Assembly (NCBI GenBank): GCA_030063045.1
Contig: JAQSEB010000147.1
Span: forward strand, 558,001-622,000
DNA: 64,000 nt
Origin: Pratylenchus scribneri
Lineage: Eukaryota; Nematoda; Chromadorea; Rhabditida; Pratylenchidae
Direction of reading: 5' to 3'
Shown here: positions 1 to 10,778 of the stretch, piece by piece
Position numbering within the stretch: the first letter of the stretch is position 1
Layout of the letters: each line of letters begins with the position of its first letter
The notes under the pieces: model-generated
Seen by the model: the letters and a program-made list of their open reading frames with translations, nothing else
What the model was told of the DNA's origin: nothing
Databases searched by the model: none
Made by a program: the position numbers and the translations under genes

Positions 1-1344
1 TTTAATTTTCTCGAAGGTGGTAAAACATAATTTGCGAGTGCCGGATATACAAATTCCAAACAATCGTGTGGTGGAAGATATGGGCATTTTGTTTGAGAAA
101 AAGGAATTCACCGATTGCATAATTCAGGCTGGCAACAAAGAGTTTATGGTAAGATTATGGAAAACTTTTATGACTCAAAATTTGCGATTTTCTTACACAA
201 AAAATTTCAGAAAATTAATGTGATTTTATGGAAAATTTTTCTTTTATTTTGGGTTTTAGCACTTTTAGTTAATCAATTTTTTGTTTATTTAAACGATATA
301 TTCTTTATTTCAGGTACACAAATGTATTTTGGCCAATCGTTCACCTGTATTTTCGGAAATGTTTGGCCATGAAATGGTTGAGGCACAAAGCAACAAATTA
401 ATCATTGATGACATTAAAGCGGATGTGATGGAACAATTATTGCATTTTATGTGAATATTTTCACACATTTTATTGTAAATATATTCTATTTCTTTTAGCT
501 ATGATGGAAATGCACCAAAATTGGAAGATATGGCTGAGGAATTGTTGGTGGCTGCCGACAAATATCAACTCGAACAACTCAAGGTCCATTCATAAATGTT
601 AAAAATGGCAAATAGGCGGAATTAAGTTGGGGCAACCAGGCGGAATTATGTTGGGGCAAATAGGCGGAATTATGTTGGGGCAAATAGGCGGAATTATGTT
701 GGGGCAAACAGGCGGAATTATGTTGGGGCAAATAGGCGGAATTATGTTGGGGCAAACAGGCGGAATTATGTTGGGGCAAATAGGCGGAATTATGTTGGGG
801 CAAATAGGCGGAATTATGTTGGGGCAAATAGGCGGAATTATGTTGGGGCAAATAGGCGGAATTATGTTGGGGCAAATAGGCGGAATTATGTTGGGGCAAA
901 TAGGCGGAATTATGTTGGGGCAAATAGGCGGAATTATGTTGGGGCAAACAGGCGGAATTATGTTGGGGCAAATAGGCGGAATTATGTTGGGGCTACAAGA
1001 TTTTTGATTAATTCTTTAATTGCAAAAAACAAATTTTCTCAATCTTAAAATAATGTTTCTTCTCTATTATTCAGATTCCATGTGAATATGCTTTGGCCAA
1101 ATCGTTGACCACCGAAAATGCTTGTCAAAGATTTGTTTTTGCCATTTTCCATTCGGCCAAACGACTCAAAGCGCAAGCAATGGATTTCATCAAAAAGTCT
1201 ACAAATGAGGTACCAATTCATTTTATAATATATTTAAATAATTTCAACAACAAATTAAAGATAATGGAGACGGATGGATGGAAAATGTTGAACAATGAAC
1301 AATTGAAAATGCTTGGTTTCCTTCCAATCACGGCAGATATATGA
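1..1344 (+). CDS. BTB/POZ domain protein, 5'-truncated by window
   Basis: The 3' part of a BTB-domain gene; any upstream domain (MATH is common in this family) lies outside the window. Exons: before 1-148, 314-450, 499-583, 1075-1209 and 1261-1344. Joined in phase they read through the BTB core: a D-C-I-I strand, 'VHKCILANRSPVFSEMF', a 'LLHFIYDG' turn and 'LLVAADKYQLEQLK'. After this comes a BACK-like helical tail ending in TGA at 1342-1344. BTB proteins of this kind are usually substrate adaptors for CUL3 ubiquitin ligases or transcription regulators; that role is family knowledge, not seen here. Intron 3 (584-1074) is almost filled by a 24-bp tandem repeat. The last intron (1210-1260) is 51 bp, has a weak acceptor (AAAG) and no stop in frame, so it may be retained, adding 17 residues. 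A polyadenylation-like AATAAA-type cluster lies near 1437-1445. Confidence 0.85.
607..994. repeat. 24-bp tandem repeat in BTB intron
   Basis: About 16 nearly identical copies of a 24-bp unit (GGCGGAATTATGTTGGGGCA plus AATA or AACA). Because 24 is a multiple of three, both strands stay open (MLGQIGGI-type and LPQHNSAY-type readings), but the array lies inside an intron flanked by good BTB exons, so I do not call a protein. Copies differ mainly at one T/C site. The same 'ATAGGCGGAATTA' core appears twice at about 33400-33440. Confidence 0.95.
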
Positions 1345-1762
1345 AAGAAGATAAAATTGACAAAATCGACTGATGTTTTGAATTTATTTTGTTGTTGTTA
1401 CTAAAAACTTGATGAAATGTTTTTATTTTAATTGTTAAAATAAAATAAGGATTTGAATTTTCATTTGAAAAAGATTAATTTTCATTTTTTTAAATTTTGG
1501 ATAGATTAGGGCAATTTTAAACTGTTAATTTTGGAAAATCGTTTTTCCATTTCAAAGCTCGGTATTGGTAAACATTTTAAGAAAAGGGAAATTTGTGAAA
1601 ATAAAATAACATATTTTCACAACTCATTTTATTATTGTACCGAAAACTCACAAAATATATGTTCATAAAAATAATATTTTTAAAATTTAAAAAATAAATT
1701 CTATAAATAAATATTTATGATATTTGCGTCATTTCAATGTAAATATTTTTAAAAAATTTTCT
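1345..1762. other. Intergenic, tail-to-tail
   Basis: AT-rich spacer between the convergent 3' ends of the BTB gene and the first receptor gene. It contains poly(A)-signal-like AATAAA/AAATAA stretches on both strands and nothing else I can support. Confidence 0.6.
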
Positions 1763-4700
1763 TCATCTAAATGGATGAATTATATTCATTGTTGATCGTC
1801 TTCTCCAATAAGTTTTCGCTCTTGAACAAACAAACATTTTTGTCAACATTTTCCACAATTTTTCCAATAATTTGCAAATTTCCCGACGATATGGTCCCAC
1901 AAAAGTGTTGATAAGCAGAGAATTTACAATGGAATAGGCAATGATCAAAAGGAGAATTGCCTCGGCAAATAGGCGAGAAAAAATCCCAAAAATAATATTT
2001 TTGGCTTCATGCAAATATTGGTTGGTGGAAATGTTCAATTCAATGAGCGAACACAAGACAAATGTTATTGGGATGAAGAGGAGCAAAAGTGGCTGCAAAA
2101 TCTGCAAAAATAATTAAAAATAATAAATAGAGTTATTCAAGATTAGGTGGGATTTTAGTAAAAATATAGCTAAAATCCCGAAACACATCTAGCTTATTAT
2201 TATTTGGGGAGTAGGGCAGAGGCGCATCTATTTTATTGTTAGGTAATTAGGACAGGCTTTTTCTACGCATTGTCCAAGGCTCGATTTCAACGGGTGGATT
2301 TAGTAAATTTTTGGTTTGCAATTATAAAAATTTTCATTTAAACAGAAATTTTATATTTGATTCAATCCCTCCATAATTATTCATTTTCTACCATTTATTT
2401 AAAAAAAATTTTATGAAGAAATTGGAAATAGAAGTCCATGAATTCGAATTATAAAGAGTTTTTTAATAAATTAAATTATTGCTTCGGTTTATATAATAAA
2501 ATAAAATTAAATATTTTTTATCATTTTTGGAACCATATTTGAAACCAGTCATATTCAAAATTAGTTACTTGCTAAATTATACTTTATTGAATTGAAAATC
2601 TACGATATTTAAGGAAAAAAATTAACTAATAATTTAAAAAATATTAAAAAATTTTGCCTGAATGATCAAAAGAATGATCAATTGCATTTGAAGTTGGTAT
2701 GTTTGAGTGCTGAATTTCCGTTGATGATTGCGCAAATATCGAATAATTTTGGCACTGGCCACCAGACAAACACCTTGGCCAATAAAGAAAAAGCCAAAAT
2801 AGAAGGAGCAAAACAATTTGAACGAATCCTTGAGGAAGTCTAAATAGATGAGTGGATAACCCTAAAATTGGGGTTGAAATTGTTTAGTAAATTTGTAAAA
2901 AGAAATGGCAATTTTTAACTAATATTAATAGACAGGTTTTCTTATAAATTGCTTCATGGCAATCCTAAAATCAACATAACTATAGTAAAAAATTAAATTT
3001 GTTCTAAAATTAGGTTTAATTTTTTTATTCAATATTTATTGACTTGTAAATTCACGTTTTTTTGGTATTCCCTTGAATATGAACTAATAAAAGTTAATTC
3101 ACAATAAAAGAGTATATTCAGTGAAAGAGTTGCAAAAAATTAAAAAAAACTTTATTAATAATAAAAAGGATGGTATTTAATTTGGCAAATAAATTATTGA
3201 AAATGGCAAATAGAGTATTTAATTTGGCAAATAGGATTTTTTGTCTCAAAAGTATTGAAAATGGCAAATAAATTATGGAAAATGGCAAATAGAGTATTTA
3301 ATTTGGCAAATAGCAATAAAATTATCATTGCGTAGGAGGTGCGCGGGATTTAGCCGGATATAGGGGGATTAAGGTGGATATACTTGGATTAGGCCGGATT
3401 AAGCATAGAAATGGAATAGAAATGGCCCGGAAGGCCACTGGAAGGTCGGGGAAGTGCCTGAGAGTGCGAGGGATATAGGGGGATTAAGGTGGATATAAGG
3501 GGATTAAGGACCAAAATGATGGGATTAAGGCGGCAAATGGGTAGGAAGTGATGGGGAAGCCTACCGAAGGCATGTGGGCTGTCCAGGGGTGCGCGGGATA
3601 TACCCGGATATAGGGGGATTAAGGTGGATTTAGGGGATTAAGCCGGATTAAGGCCTGGAAACGATGGGAAATGGCCCGGACGGCCAGTGAAAGGTCTGGG
3701 AAAGTCCTGAGAATGCGTGGATATATCCGGATAAAGGGGATTAAGGTGGATTTGGGGGATTAAGCCGGATTAAAGCCTGGAATCGATGGGAGCGAGCTCG
3801 GTTTGGGCTGTTTTGCTTTCGGCTTCGCGAGATTCCTATGCTCCGAACCCCTAACCCTAGCCCATAACTAAGCTTAATCCGGCTTAATCCTCATATATCC
3901 ACATTAATCCCCCTATATCCCGCGTGCTCCGAACTCCTAAACCCCTAACCCCTAGATCACATGCCGCCCATAACCATAACCCTAATCCCTAGCCCCTAAC
4001 TAAGCTTAATCCGGATTAATCCACCTTAATCCACGTATATCCTCCTATATCCGGGGCTTATCCCGCGCTGTCTCCGGGCCTCTCTTACACTTCCCCGACA
4101 TTCCCGTGGCATTTCGCATCCATTTCGGAGTTTAATCCTCCTATATCCTCATTAATCCCCCTATATCCGGCTAAATCCCGCGCACCTCCTGCTCAATAAT
4201 AATTTTATTGCTATTTGCCAAATTAAATACTCTATTTGCCATTTTCCATAATTTATTTGCCATTTTCAATACTTTTGAGACAAAAAATCCTATTTGCCAA
4301 ATTAAATACTCTATTTGCCATTTTCAATAATTTATTTGCCAAATTAAATATTTCCCATAATAAAAAAAGAGAATTGAAATGATTTTAATATTTATTAATA
4401 ATTAATTTGGGAATAAATGGAATACATCCATAAAAAATCAAAATCATTTTGGGCATAAAATTTGTTTAATTTATTTAAGCCCTATCTATCTAACAAATAA
4501 GCCAATAAATTAATTATAAATTAGGTCAAGTTTTATAGTCAATACAGATTTTTTAAATTAATTTTGAATCTGCCAAAAATTAATATTTTCTTATTAAAAA
4601 ATAAATTGAATATTGCTGAAAATATTCATTCCAAAATTAATTAATTCAAAAAATTACAGCTATGACCGCATTCAAAATGTGTGCCATTTCATTTGTATAA

Positions 4701-6528
4701 TTTTGGTTGGCCCTAATCGAATATTCCACACGGCCACGAATTTCATTTGGCATTGTCAAAATTTCCTCAATTCCATCTGTTTCTAACCAATTTGGCACAA
4801 TGGTCGACTCAAAACCGTCAAATGTTTCCAACAATGTTGGCTCATTCAAAAGATTATCCATTTCTTTGCTCAAATTTAGGCAACATTTAAATTTGTTCGC
4901 GGACAAATTGTTGAAAATGGGAATTTGATTATTGTAACCATCAAAATGCCATCCAAATGCCTTCTGGAAAAATAAAATTTCATATAAATTTTAATAAAAT
5001 AATATTGGTCTTGGAATTATTTTGCTCCAAATTAAACTTATAATTCAAAATAATGGGACAAAAATTCAGGACTCTTTCTAATTCCATAATTTATTATGGT
5101 AAGTTTCGGTTTGAAAAATTGAAAACCGAAATTTTGGAATTTTATTATTTACTAATTATTTCCATAGATTGTCCCTAAATAATATTTATTATTTAATGTT
5201 TTATGATTATTCTAATTTTTAATAATATTTAATTTTTATATTTTTTCCAGATTTAATAAAAAAAAAATGTTAAAAAATTATAAATCTTTGATAATTATTT
5301 TTCAATTTTTAACAAAATTTTTCGCTAACTTATTAGCTAATTACAGAGACGGTTATAAATCAAGATTTTGGTAAATTCGGTTTTCAATTTTTGAAAAAAA
5401 TTTTGGTTCTTGATTACTCCTATTTTCGGTTATTTTGAGAAAAATCCCCGATTTCGGATTTTAAATAGCATCGATTTTTTCAAACCGAAACCCACTTTGA
5501 GCTACAATAAGCTAATATTTAAAATGCAAAAATAATTATTCCACTAGTCTAAATTAATACTTTTATAATTTCCTCTAAAAATTAGATATATTTAATTTCA
5601 TAAATTACCAAAAAGCATTTAAAATAAATTCATAATTATAAAAATTTTTTCTCACCTCTCTTGTGATTGTAGTTATGAAGGAAATGTAGCCTACAGTGCC
5701 GCAAAGAATTGCACAAATTAAGCACATCCAAACGCGACTTCCCCTTCGAGTAATTTGAGCCAACAATTTTGGGTATTCCATACTCAACACGCTGGCCATT
5801 CGATAAACCGTGGAAAACATTTGGAATAGGAGTTGACTACAGAGTGCGAATGCAGCAAGTCCATACTGAAAAATTATAGTGAATTTATTTTTAATGAAAA
5901 TAAATAATATTTATTGTAAATATAGGAATTTGTAGAGGTGATTTTATTTTTTGGCTAATAATAATATATATTTTTATACAAAATAATAAAAAATAATTAT
6001 TTGTTTTTTAATTATTTTTTTTACCGCATAACGGCCCCCATTTGGCCCTAGGAATATGGCCAACCCAATAGCATGACAACCCAAACTTTCGGGCATCCAC
6101 AATTTTGGCGTAATTATGAAGCCAATTGTGAAATTGAACACCAAATCAGAAAACTTAAAAAAATATATTTATCACGAATAAAATTTTAAATTATTTAAAA
6201 GCACTTATAGAAAAAAGATGAATTTATTTATAAAGTTGGCATAAATTAGTAATCTAAAAATCTTAAGGAATTTTATTAGATATTTTTAAAGATATTTTTG
6301 TAATTTTTCCCATTTTTATACTCAAAAGTTGAACCTTCCAGAATATTTATTTACCGTCACGCCGAATAAATAGAATCCATATTCGCGCATATCATTTGGG
6401 GATTTGCACAAAATCATCCAAATTGTGAACAATTGGAATGCATTTGATAGACCGGCCATTGCCATCAGAATCCAATCAAATAGGGTCCGATTTAAATCAT
6501 AGAATTTAATTTGGTCAAAATTGTCCAT
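1763..6528 (-). CDS. 7TM chemoreceptor, srh/str superfamily-like
   Basis: Serpentine receptor, six exons on the minus strand: 6528-6355, 6153-6025, 5865-5656, 4963-4658, 2861-2658 and 2101-1763, all phase 0, giving about 453 residues. TM1 is in exon 1 ('WILMAMAGLSNAFQLFTIWM'). Exon 2 carries a 'TPKLWMPESLG' segment like the P-x-x-x-x-P region of srh receptors, and exon 3 holds TM3-TM4. Exon 5 has TM5 and the cytoplasmic 'FSTQTYQLQMQL' motif, equivalent to the T-x-x-LQ-x-x-L before TM6. Exon 6 has TM6, TM7 and an 'N-x-x-L-I-N-T-F-V-G-P-Y-R' end. Such receptors act in sensory neurons. Odd points: exon 4 encodes about 100 residues of second extracellular loop, far longer than usual; intron 4 (2862-4657) holds a 1.2-kb foldback; and intron 5 (2102-2657) starts with GC rather than GT. 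The start at 6528 is the best of several ATGs. Confidence 0.8.
3174..4350. mobile_element. Foldback (long-TIR) element, 1.18 kb, in receptor intron
   Basis: Terminal inverted repeats of about 150-200 bp: the left arm starts ATTTAATTTGGCAAATAAAT at about 3175 and the right arm ends with its complement at 4350. The arms are made of 'GGCAAATAgAGTATTTAATT' units. The interior is GC-richer and consists of degenerate 'GGATTAAGGTGGATATAGGG' repeats, inverted on the right side, around a core with 'CTTCGCGAGATTCCTATGCT' and CCCTAACCCTAG-type stretches. No transposase frame is visible. No clear target duplication is seen at 3165-3173 / 4351-4360. The interior repeat is related to the array at 60.5-61.7 kb. 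Confidence 0.8.
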
Positions 6529-6739
6529 TACAGTTTTGATTAGATGTATAATTTTGAATGTGTGAATTCGGGTTTCTATATTAATAAAAAATAAATTTCT
6601 ATAAAGCAAATAAAAAAGAATTAAAGTTATTTTAGGTAGAATTATGAATGATCTAAAAACTGTCTGTCTAATTAAAATTTTAATTAATCTTTGACAAAAA
6701 AATTGGAATTCATTGAATTATAATATCACAATTTTAATT

Positions 6740-7440
6740 TTTAATCCCACCAAAGAAGCAAAGTACAAACCTAACCCAAAACCCCTGCTACTAATCCCCT
6801 ATTTAGTTTTTCGATATTTAAATTTTTCTCTGCTTCTCAGCCGAAAATAATGCGTAAATTTTAGTTTTAGAGGAATTTATTTCACTTTTAGCGCCGATAT
6901 ACGGTCTGTATATTAAAATTAATATATTAAGGATCATATTATAGAAAATTAAAAGAATATTTCTAATTTTGGTAATAAATATGGCATTTGGGCTTTGGAG
7001 GCTTTGGCTAATGAGAAGCAATAAATTAATTATGAGAACACAAAAACATTCTGCCAATAAATATTTTTTGGCTAATAAATATTTTTGTGGTGCCAGCCGA
7101 TGCCAGTTACCGATTTGATGCCTTTGTTGGAATGGCAAATAAAACATCTGCCGTTGTTCCCATTTTTATTCTCTTCCAAATAAATAATAGGTAACTTGAT
7201 TTTTTGGCGTTGGCCAATATTTTTAAGCAATTTTTAAGCTATTAAAATGTCGGCGCTAAAACTGAAATTTACACACTATTTTCGTCATAGAAGCAGAGAA
7301 AAGTGTACCGAAAAACTAAATAGGGGTTTAGGGTTAGGGGCTCGGCAGCATGGGATTAGAGGTAGGGGCTAAGGGCTAGGCTTCAGCGAGATAGTGTGTT
7401 AATTTTAGTTTTAGCGGTATTTCAGTTTTAGCACTAACAA
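6740..7440. repeat. Imperfect foldback enclosing a hydrophobic ORF
   Basis: Sequence at 6820-6900 ('GCCGAAAATAATGCGTAAAT', then 'TTTTAGTTTTAG') is repeated inverted at 7245-7300 ('AAATTTACACACTATTTTCG'). G-rich TTTAGGGTTAGGGG-like cores lie near both outer ends (6775 on the minus strand, 7320-7380 on plus). Between the arms a minus-strand ORF of 109 codons (7147-6818) has two hydrophobic stretches and ends in '...LILIYRPYIG', superficially like a TM7. It may be a captured receptor fragment or chance. Sequence at 47510-47660 is a second member ('GAAATTTACACACTATTTCG'). Confidence 0.6.
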
Positions 7441-7857
7441 ATATAACTTCTACCGTTGGGTTAAGTTCTTCTACATATTGTGGATTTTGATATGAAAATA
7501 ATTAATTCGAACAAAATTAGGCACAAAAAAATATGGCCAAAAATCGAAAGTTGTTCAATTTAGGGCTAATTTGATATCTTTCGGTCATATTTTGTTGCAA
7601 TTTCTATCCAATCAATCAATTCTTCCTTAAGTAATTGCAATTAAAGGTATAAAATATTATATAAATTTGCCAAAATCAAAATTATAATTCATTTTAAAAA
7701 TTTATTTTGTATGGAATATTCGGTTACAAAATTCGTAAATTTATATACTGATAATAATTAAATTTAACTCAAATATATATTATGCAAAAAATATTTATAA
7801 ACCCGTAAAAATATAAAATATTGTAAATAAAAATTATTTGTAATGTTTGAAAAAATT
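7441..7857. other. Intergenic, no gene seen
   Basis: AT-rich spacer following the membrane-protein gene on the minus strand. No coding exon, RNA gene or clear regulatory site is visible. Confidence 0.5.
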
Positions 7858-9459
7858 TCAAAGTGAATCATCAAAGATCAAACGGAAACTGGCATTTCGA
7901 TTATTTATTGGATGCGGTAATTTCCTCTCAAATCCAATCATTGTTCCTCCATTTTGTTCCGCCGATTTTGTCCCATTCCCGATAAATCCGTTTGGCTCTG
8001 GTTGCCATAAAATTGTCATTTCAGTTCGATTTGTCTTCTTCAAATCATCTTCATCTTCAATTGGTGGCCTAATGACAAATATGGAATAATTTTTGATATA
8101 ATTAATGGATGGGCAAAAAGAAAATTCATTAATTCTGCCTCCTACGATATTTTAATGTGTTAAAACAACAGGCAGATAGAAGAGCCCTGCTGAAAGCCCA
8201 AACTAGATACAATCCTACCCAATCTTGAACTCCATCTTGAATTAACTTAATCTACCTTAAGTCTTATACAGCTAGCTCTTGACTAACTGGTAGGATTAGG
8301 TTTAAGATATGTCTCCGGATGGTTTAGGTTAAGGCAGGACTAAGGTTTAGAGTAGGGCCGAATGGGCCGAATGGTTTAGGGTAAGGTGGGATTTTTGTTT
8401 AAGAATAGGTTTCTTGTCGTTTAACAGTCGTTAAAACATCGGTAAAACGACAGAATATAGAATTTTCGGCTGCATTTCTCCTATAAAAATTTTGCCTCCT
8501 CCATTAATTAAGTCATATCAATTTTAGTTTTTGAAATGAATTTTGTTATAGCTTAATTCTTTTATCCTTACCTTTGGAAACGACGAATGTTCAAATAATC
8601 TTGGCAATAAAGCATATAGCAACGGAAGAGGATGACAGTGGATATCTTTAATTAATTAGAAAAATTATTTAATTTAATTAAGAATTTTTTGGGCTAACCA
8701 ATATCCCAGAAATTAATGAAATAACGACGGCGGCAACAATCAATCGATGTACGGCACTGGCATGCTCATCACCAATAATTTCATTCAATTCCAGTCCATC
8801 CAATGTTTCAACAATTAATCTACCCTTAAATTATTTAAAAATTAAATTTATCCTGGATTTTTTTTAAAAGTATGAAAGGTTATGAAAGGGCCAGTTCCGA
8901 GCCCCCCATTGGAAAATAAGGATTTAAAAAGAAAAAAATGCTTAATAATTGTCCGAAAATAATTACTGAAAATTTTACAGGATATTTTTGAAGCCAATCG
9001 AATTTGTTAAAAAATTTTCCCCCACTAATTTATAAGAAAATTAAGTATAAGAACTAATAGAGTTTAAGTCGGAAAATTGTAAAATATATAGGGGGGGGGG
9101 GCTTCATTCGACATTTTCAGGATTTTTTACTAAATTTCTTTAAAACCTGATCAATACGAGCTCAAATCTAAGTAAGCCGTAATTTTGAGAGCCTGGCTGT
9201 AAAACTAAGGTTTCACTTTACTTTTATAAATTTTAGACTTAAAAACTTTAATTCCTAATATTTATATCTGTTGACCATTTAAATTTAGTGTTACTGTTTG
9301 ATTGCTTTGTTGTGTCCATTGAAGTTGGGTGCCATTGCCATCAACACCGATGGCATCATAATCAGCTGGACTGCTTGAATTTGTGGAGGAAAAGCCGGCA
9401 AATGATGGGAATGAAATAAAATGCGCAGAGGAAGGAGGCAACGGAGGTGGGGGAGCCAT
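7858..9459 (-). CDS. Small single-pass membrane protein, unknown
   Basis: Four minus-strand exons: 9459-9295, 8824-8699, 8645-8572 and 8068-7858, phases 0, 0 and 2, about 191 residues. The N-terminus is proline-rich ('MAPPPPLPPSS') and then Ser/Asn-rich with N-glycosylation-type sites (NSS, NQT). Exon 2 ends and exon 3 begins a single hydrophobic stretch, 'LIVAAVVISLISGIL' plus 'ISTVILF', followed by a Cys/Tyr/Arg-rich cytoplasmic edge ('RCYMLYCQDYLNIRRF') and an acidic, polar tail. This suggests an N-out, C-in plasma- or endomembrane protein. I do not recognise the family. Exon 1 could also end at the GT at 9281, but that join gives an immediate stop, so 9294 is chosen. Intron 3 (8069-8571) contains degenerate TTTAGGGTAAGG-like DNA. 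Confidence 0.65.
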
Positions 9460-10104
9460 TTTTAATTTTTAATCCAATATTTTTGGTAATTGATCAGCAG
9501 ATGAATGGGAGGAAGTGGTCGATTCTCAAATGTAGAAGGGAGAAGAAATGAGAAAATAAATCGAATAAAAAGAAATTGGGAAGGGAAGAACGGGTTCAAC
9601 TCGTCATTCATTCTTCTCTTTTCATTCACCTTCGACCCCATGATAATTTGCGGTGATGAATGATTGGAATGGAATTGAACGAACACATCAATTTATTTTG
9701 ATTTATTCACTGATGAGGCGCTGTGCGCGATTGGAATTTCCGTTCATTAAATATAATAAGAAGAAAGAAATGAATATTAAAAAGAATGGTGAATAACCCT
9801 GATTGATTTTGGTCAAATTCGATGAAACAATTTCAAGTTTCAACAATCGAATGATAAAGATAAAAAAATTAACAATAAGATCTAAAAATACGGAATTGAT
9901 ATTGATTTTTCAACAAGTTTGACTAGCGTGTTTATGGCAAGGTATTTTTGGTCAAATGACAGTTTTCGTAACAAAATGTATTGTAATATGTATAAAAAAT
10001 GTATAAAAGAGTGCTTATCTACCTATTATCTAGAATCTAGTAGGAAAGAAAATAACTTTCTCGAGCAAAGGAAATATGGATTGGAATTCGAACTGATCCG
10101 GTGG
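9460..10104. other. Upstream flank of membrane-protein gene
   Basis: Probable 5' flank of the minus-strand gene ending at 9459. A 74-codon minus ORF abuts the start but lacks family features and is probably leader sequence. A short 71-codon plus ORF at 9919-10134 runs into the 26-bp satellite and is not supported. Confidence 0.4.
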
Positions 10105-10545
10105 GTTATGTTTTTGTTTTCCCAAACATTTTGATGTTTTTGTTTTCCCAAACATTTTGATGTTTTTGTTTTCCCAAACATTTTTATGTTTTTATTTTCC
10201 CAAACTTAATGTTTTTGTTTTCCCAAACATTTTTTTGTTTTTGTTTTCCCAAACATTTTAATGTTTTTGTTTTCCCAAACATTTTTATGTTTTTGTTTTC
10301 CCAAACATTTTGATGTTTTTGTTTTCCCAAACATTTTGATGTTTTTGTTTTCCCAAATATTTTTATGTTTTTGTTTTCCCAAACATTTTGATGTTTTTGT
10401 TTTCCCAAATATTTTTATGTTTTTGTTTTCCCAAACATTTTTATGTTTTTGTTTTACCAAACATTTTTATGTTTTTGTTTTCCCAAACATTTTATGTTTT
10501 TGTTTTCCCAAACATTTTGATGTTTGTTTTACCAAACATTGTTTT
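10105..10545. repeat. 26-bp tandem repeat, about 16 copies
   Basis: Unit CCCAAACATTTTGATGTTTT followed by TGTTTT (26 bp), with unit-to-unit differences at the GATG position (also TATG, AATG) and a few length variants. The minus strand is open in two frames (KQKHQNVWENKN-type) purely because of the repeat. It lies between two minus-strand genes. Confidence 0.95.
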
Positions 10546-10778
10546 TTAATGATTTTAAACATATTTTTCATATCATTTATGCATTTTTAAATTGATAAAA
10601 CATCAAAGTGAAAGTTGTTTATGTTTCAAAAGTAATATTTTGAGATTTGATAAATAATTATATAAATAAATCAAATTGATATCAATGTGATGATGGTCAA
10701 TGGTATTTAAGATTCCAAAATGCATTTTTTTAAACAAAATAATTTAAATATTTTCCACCATAACGTTTCATATTCCGT

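Noticed and set aside
579..1007. Long ORFs on both strands (LPQHNSAY-type and MLGQIGGI-type)
   Set aside because: They are the two translations of a 24-bp intronic tandem repeat flanked by proper BTB exons.
3820..4010. CCCTAACCCTAG-type runs as a true interstitial telomere
   Set aside because: The runs are short, irregular and embedded in a foldback core; the standard nematode repeat is TTAGGC.
9919..10134. 71-codon plus ORF
   Set aside because: Runs into the 26-bp repeat; no conserved feature or splice site.
10184..10590. Repetitive ORFs on both strands
   Set aside because: By-products of a 26-bp tandem repeat; no splice or start support.
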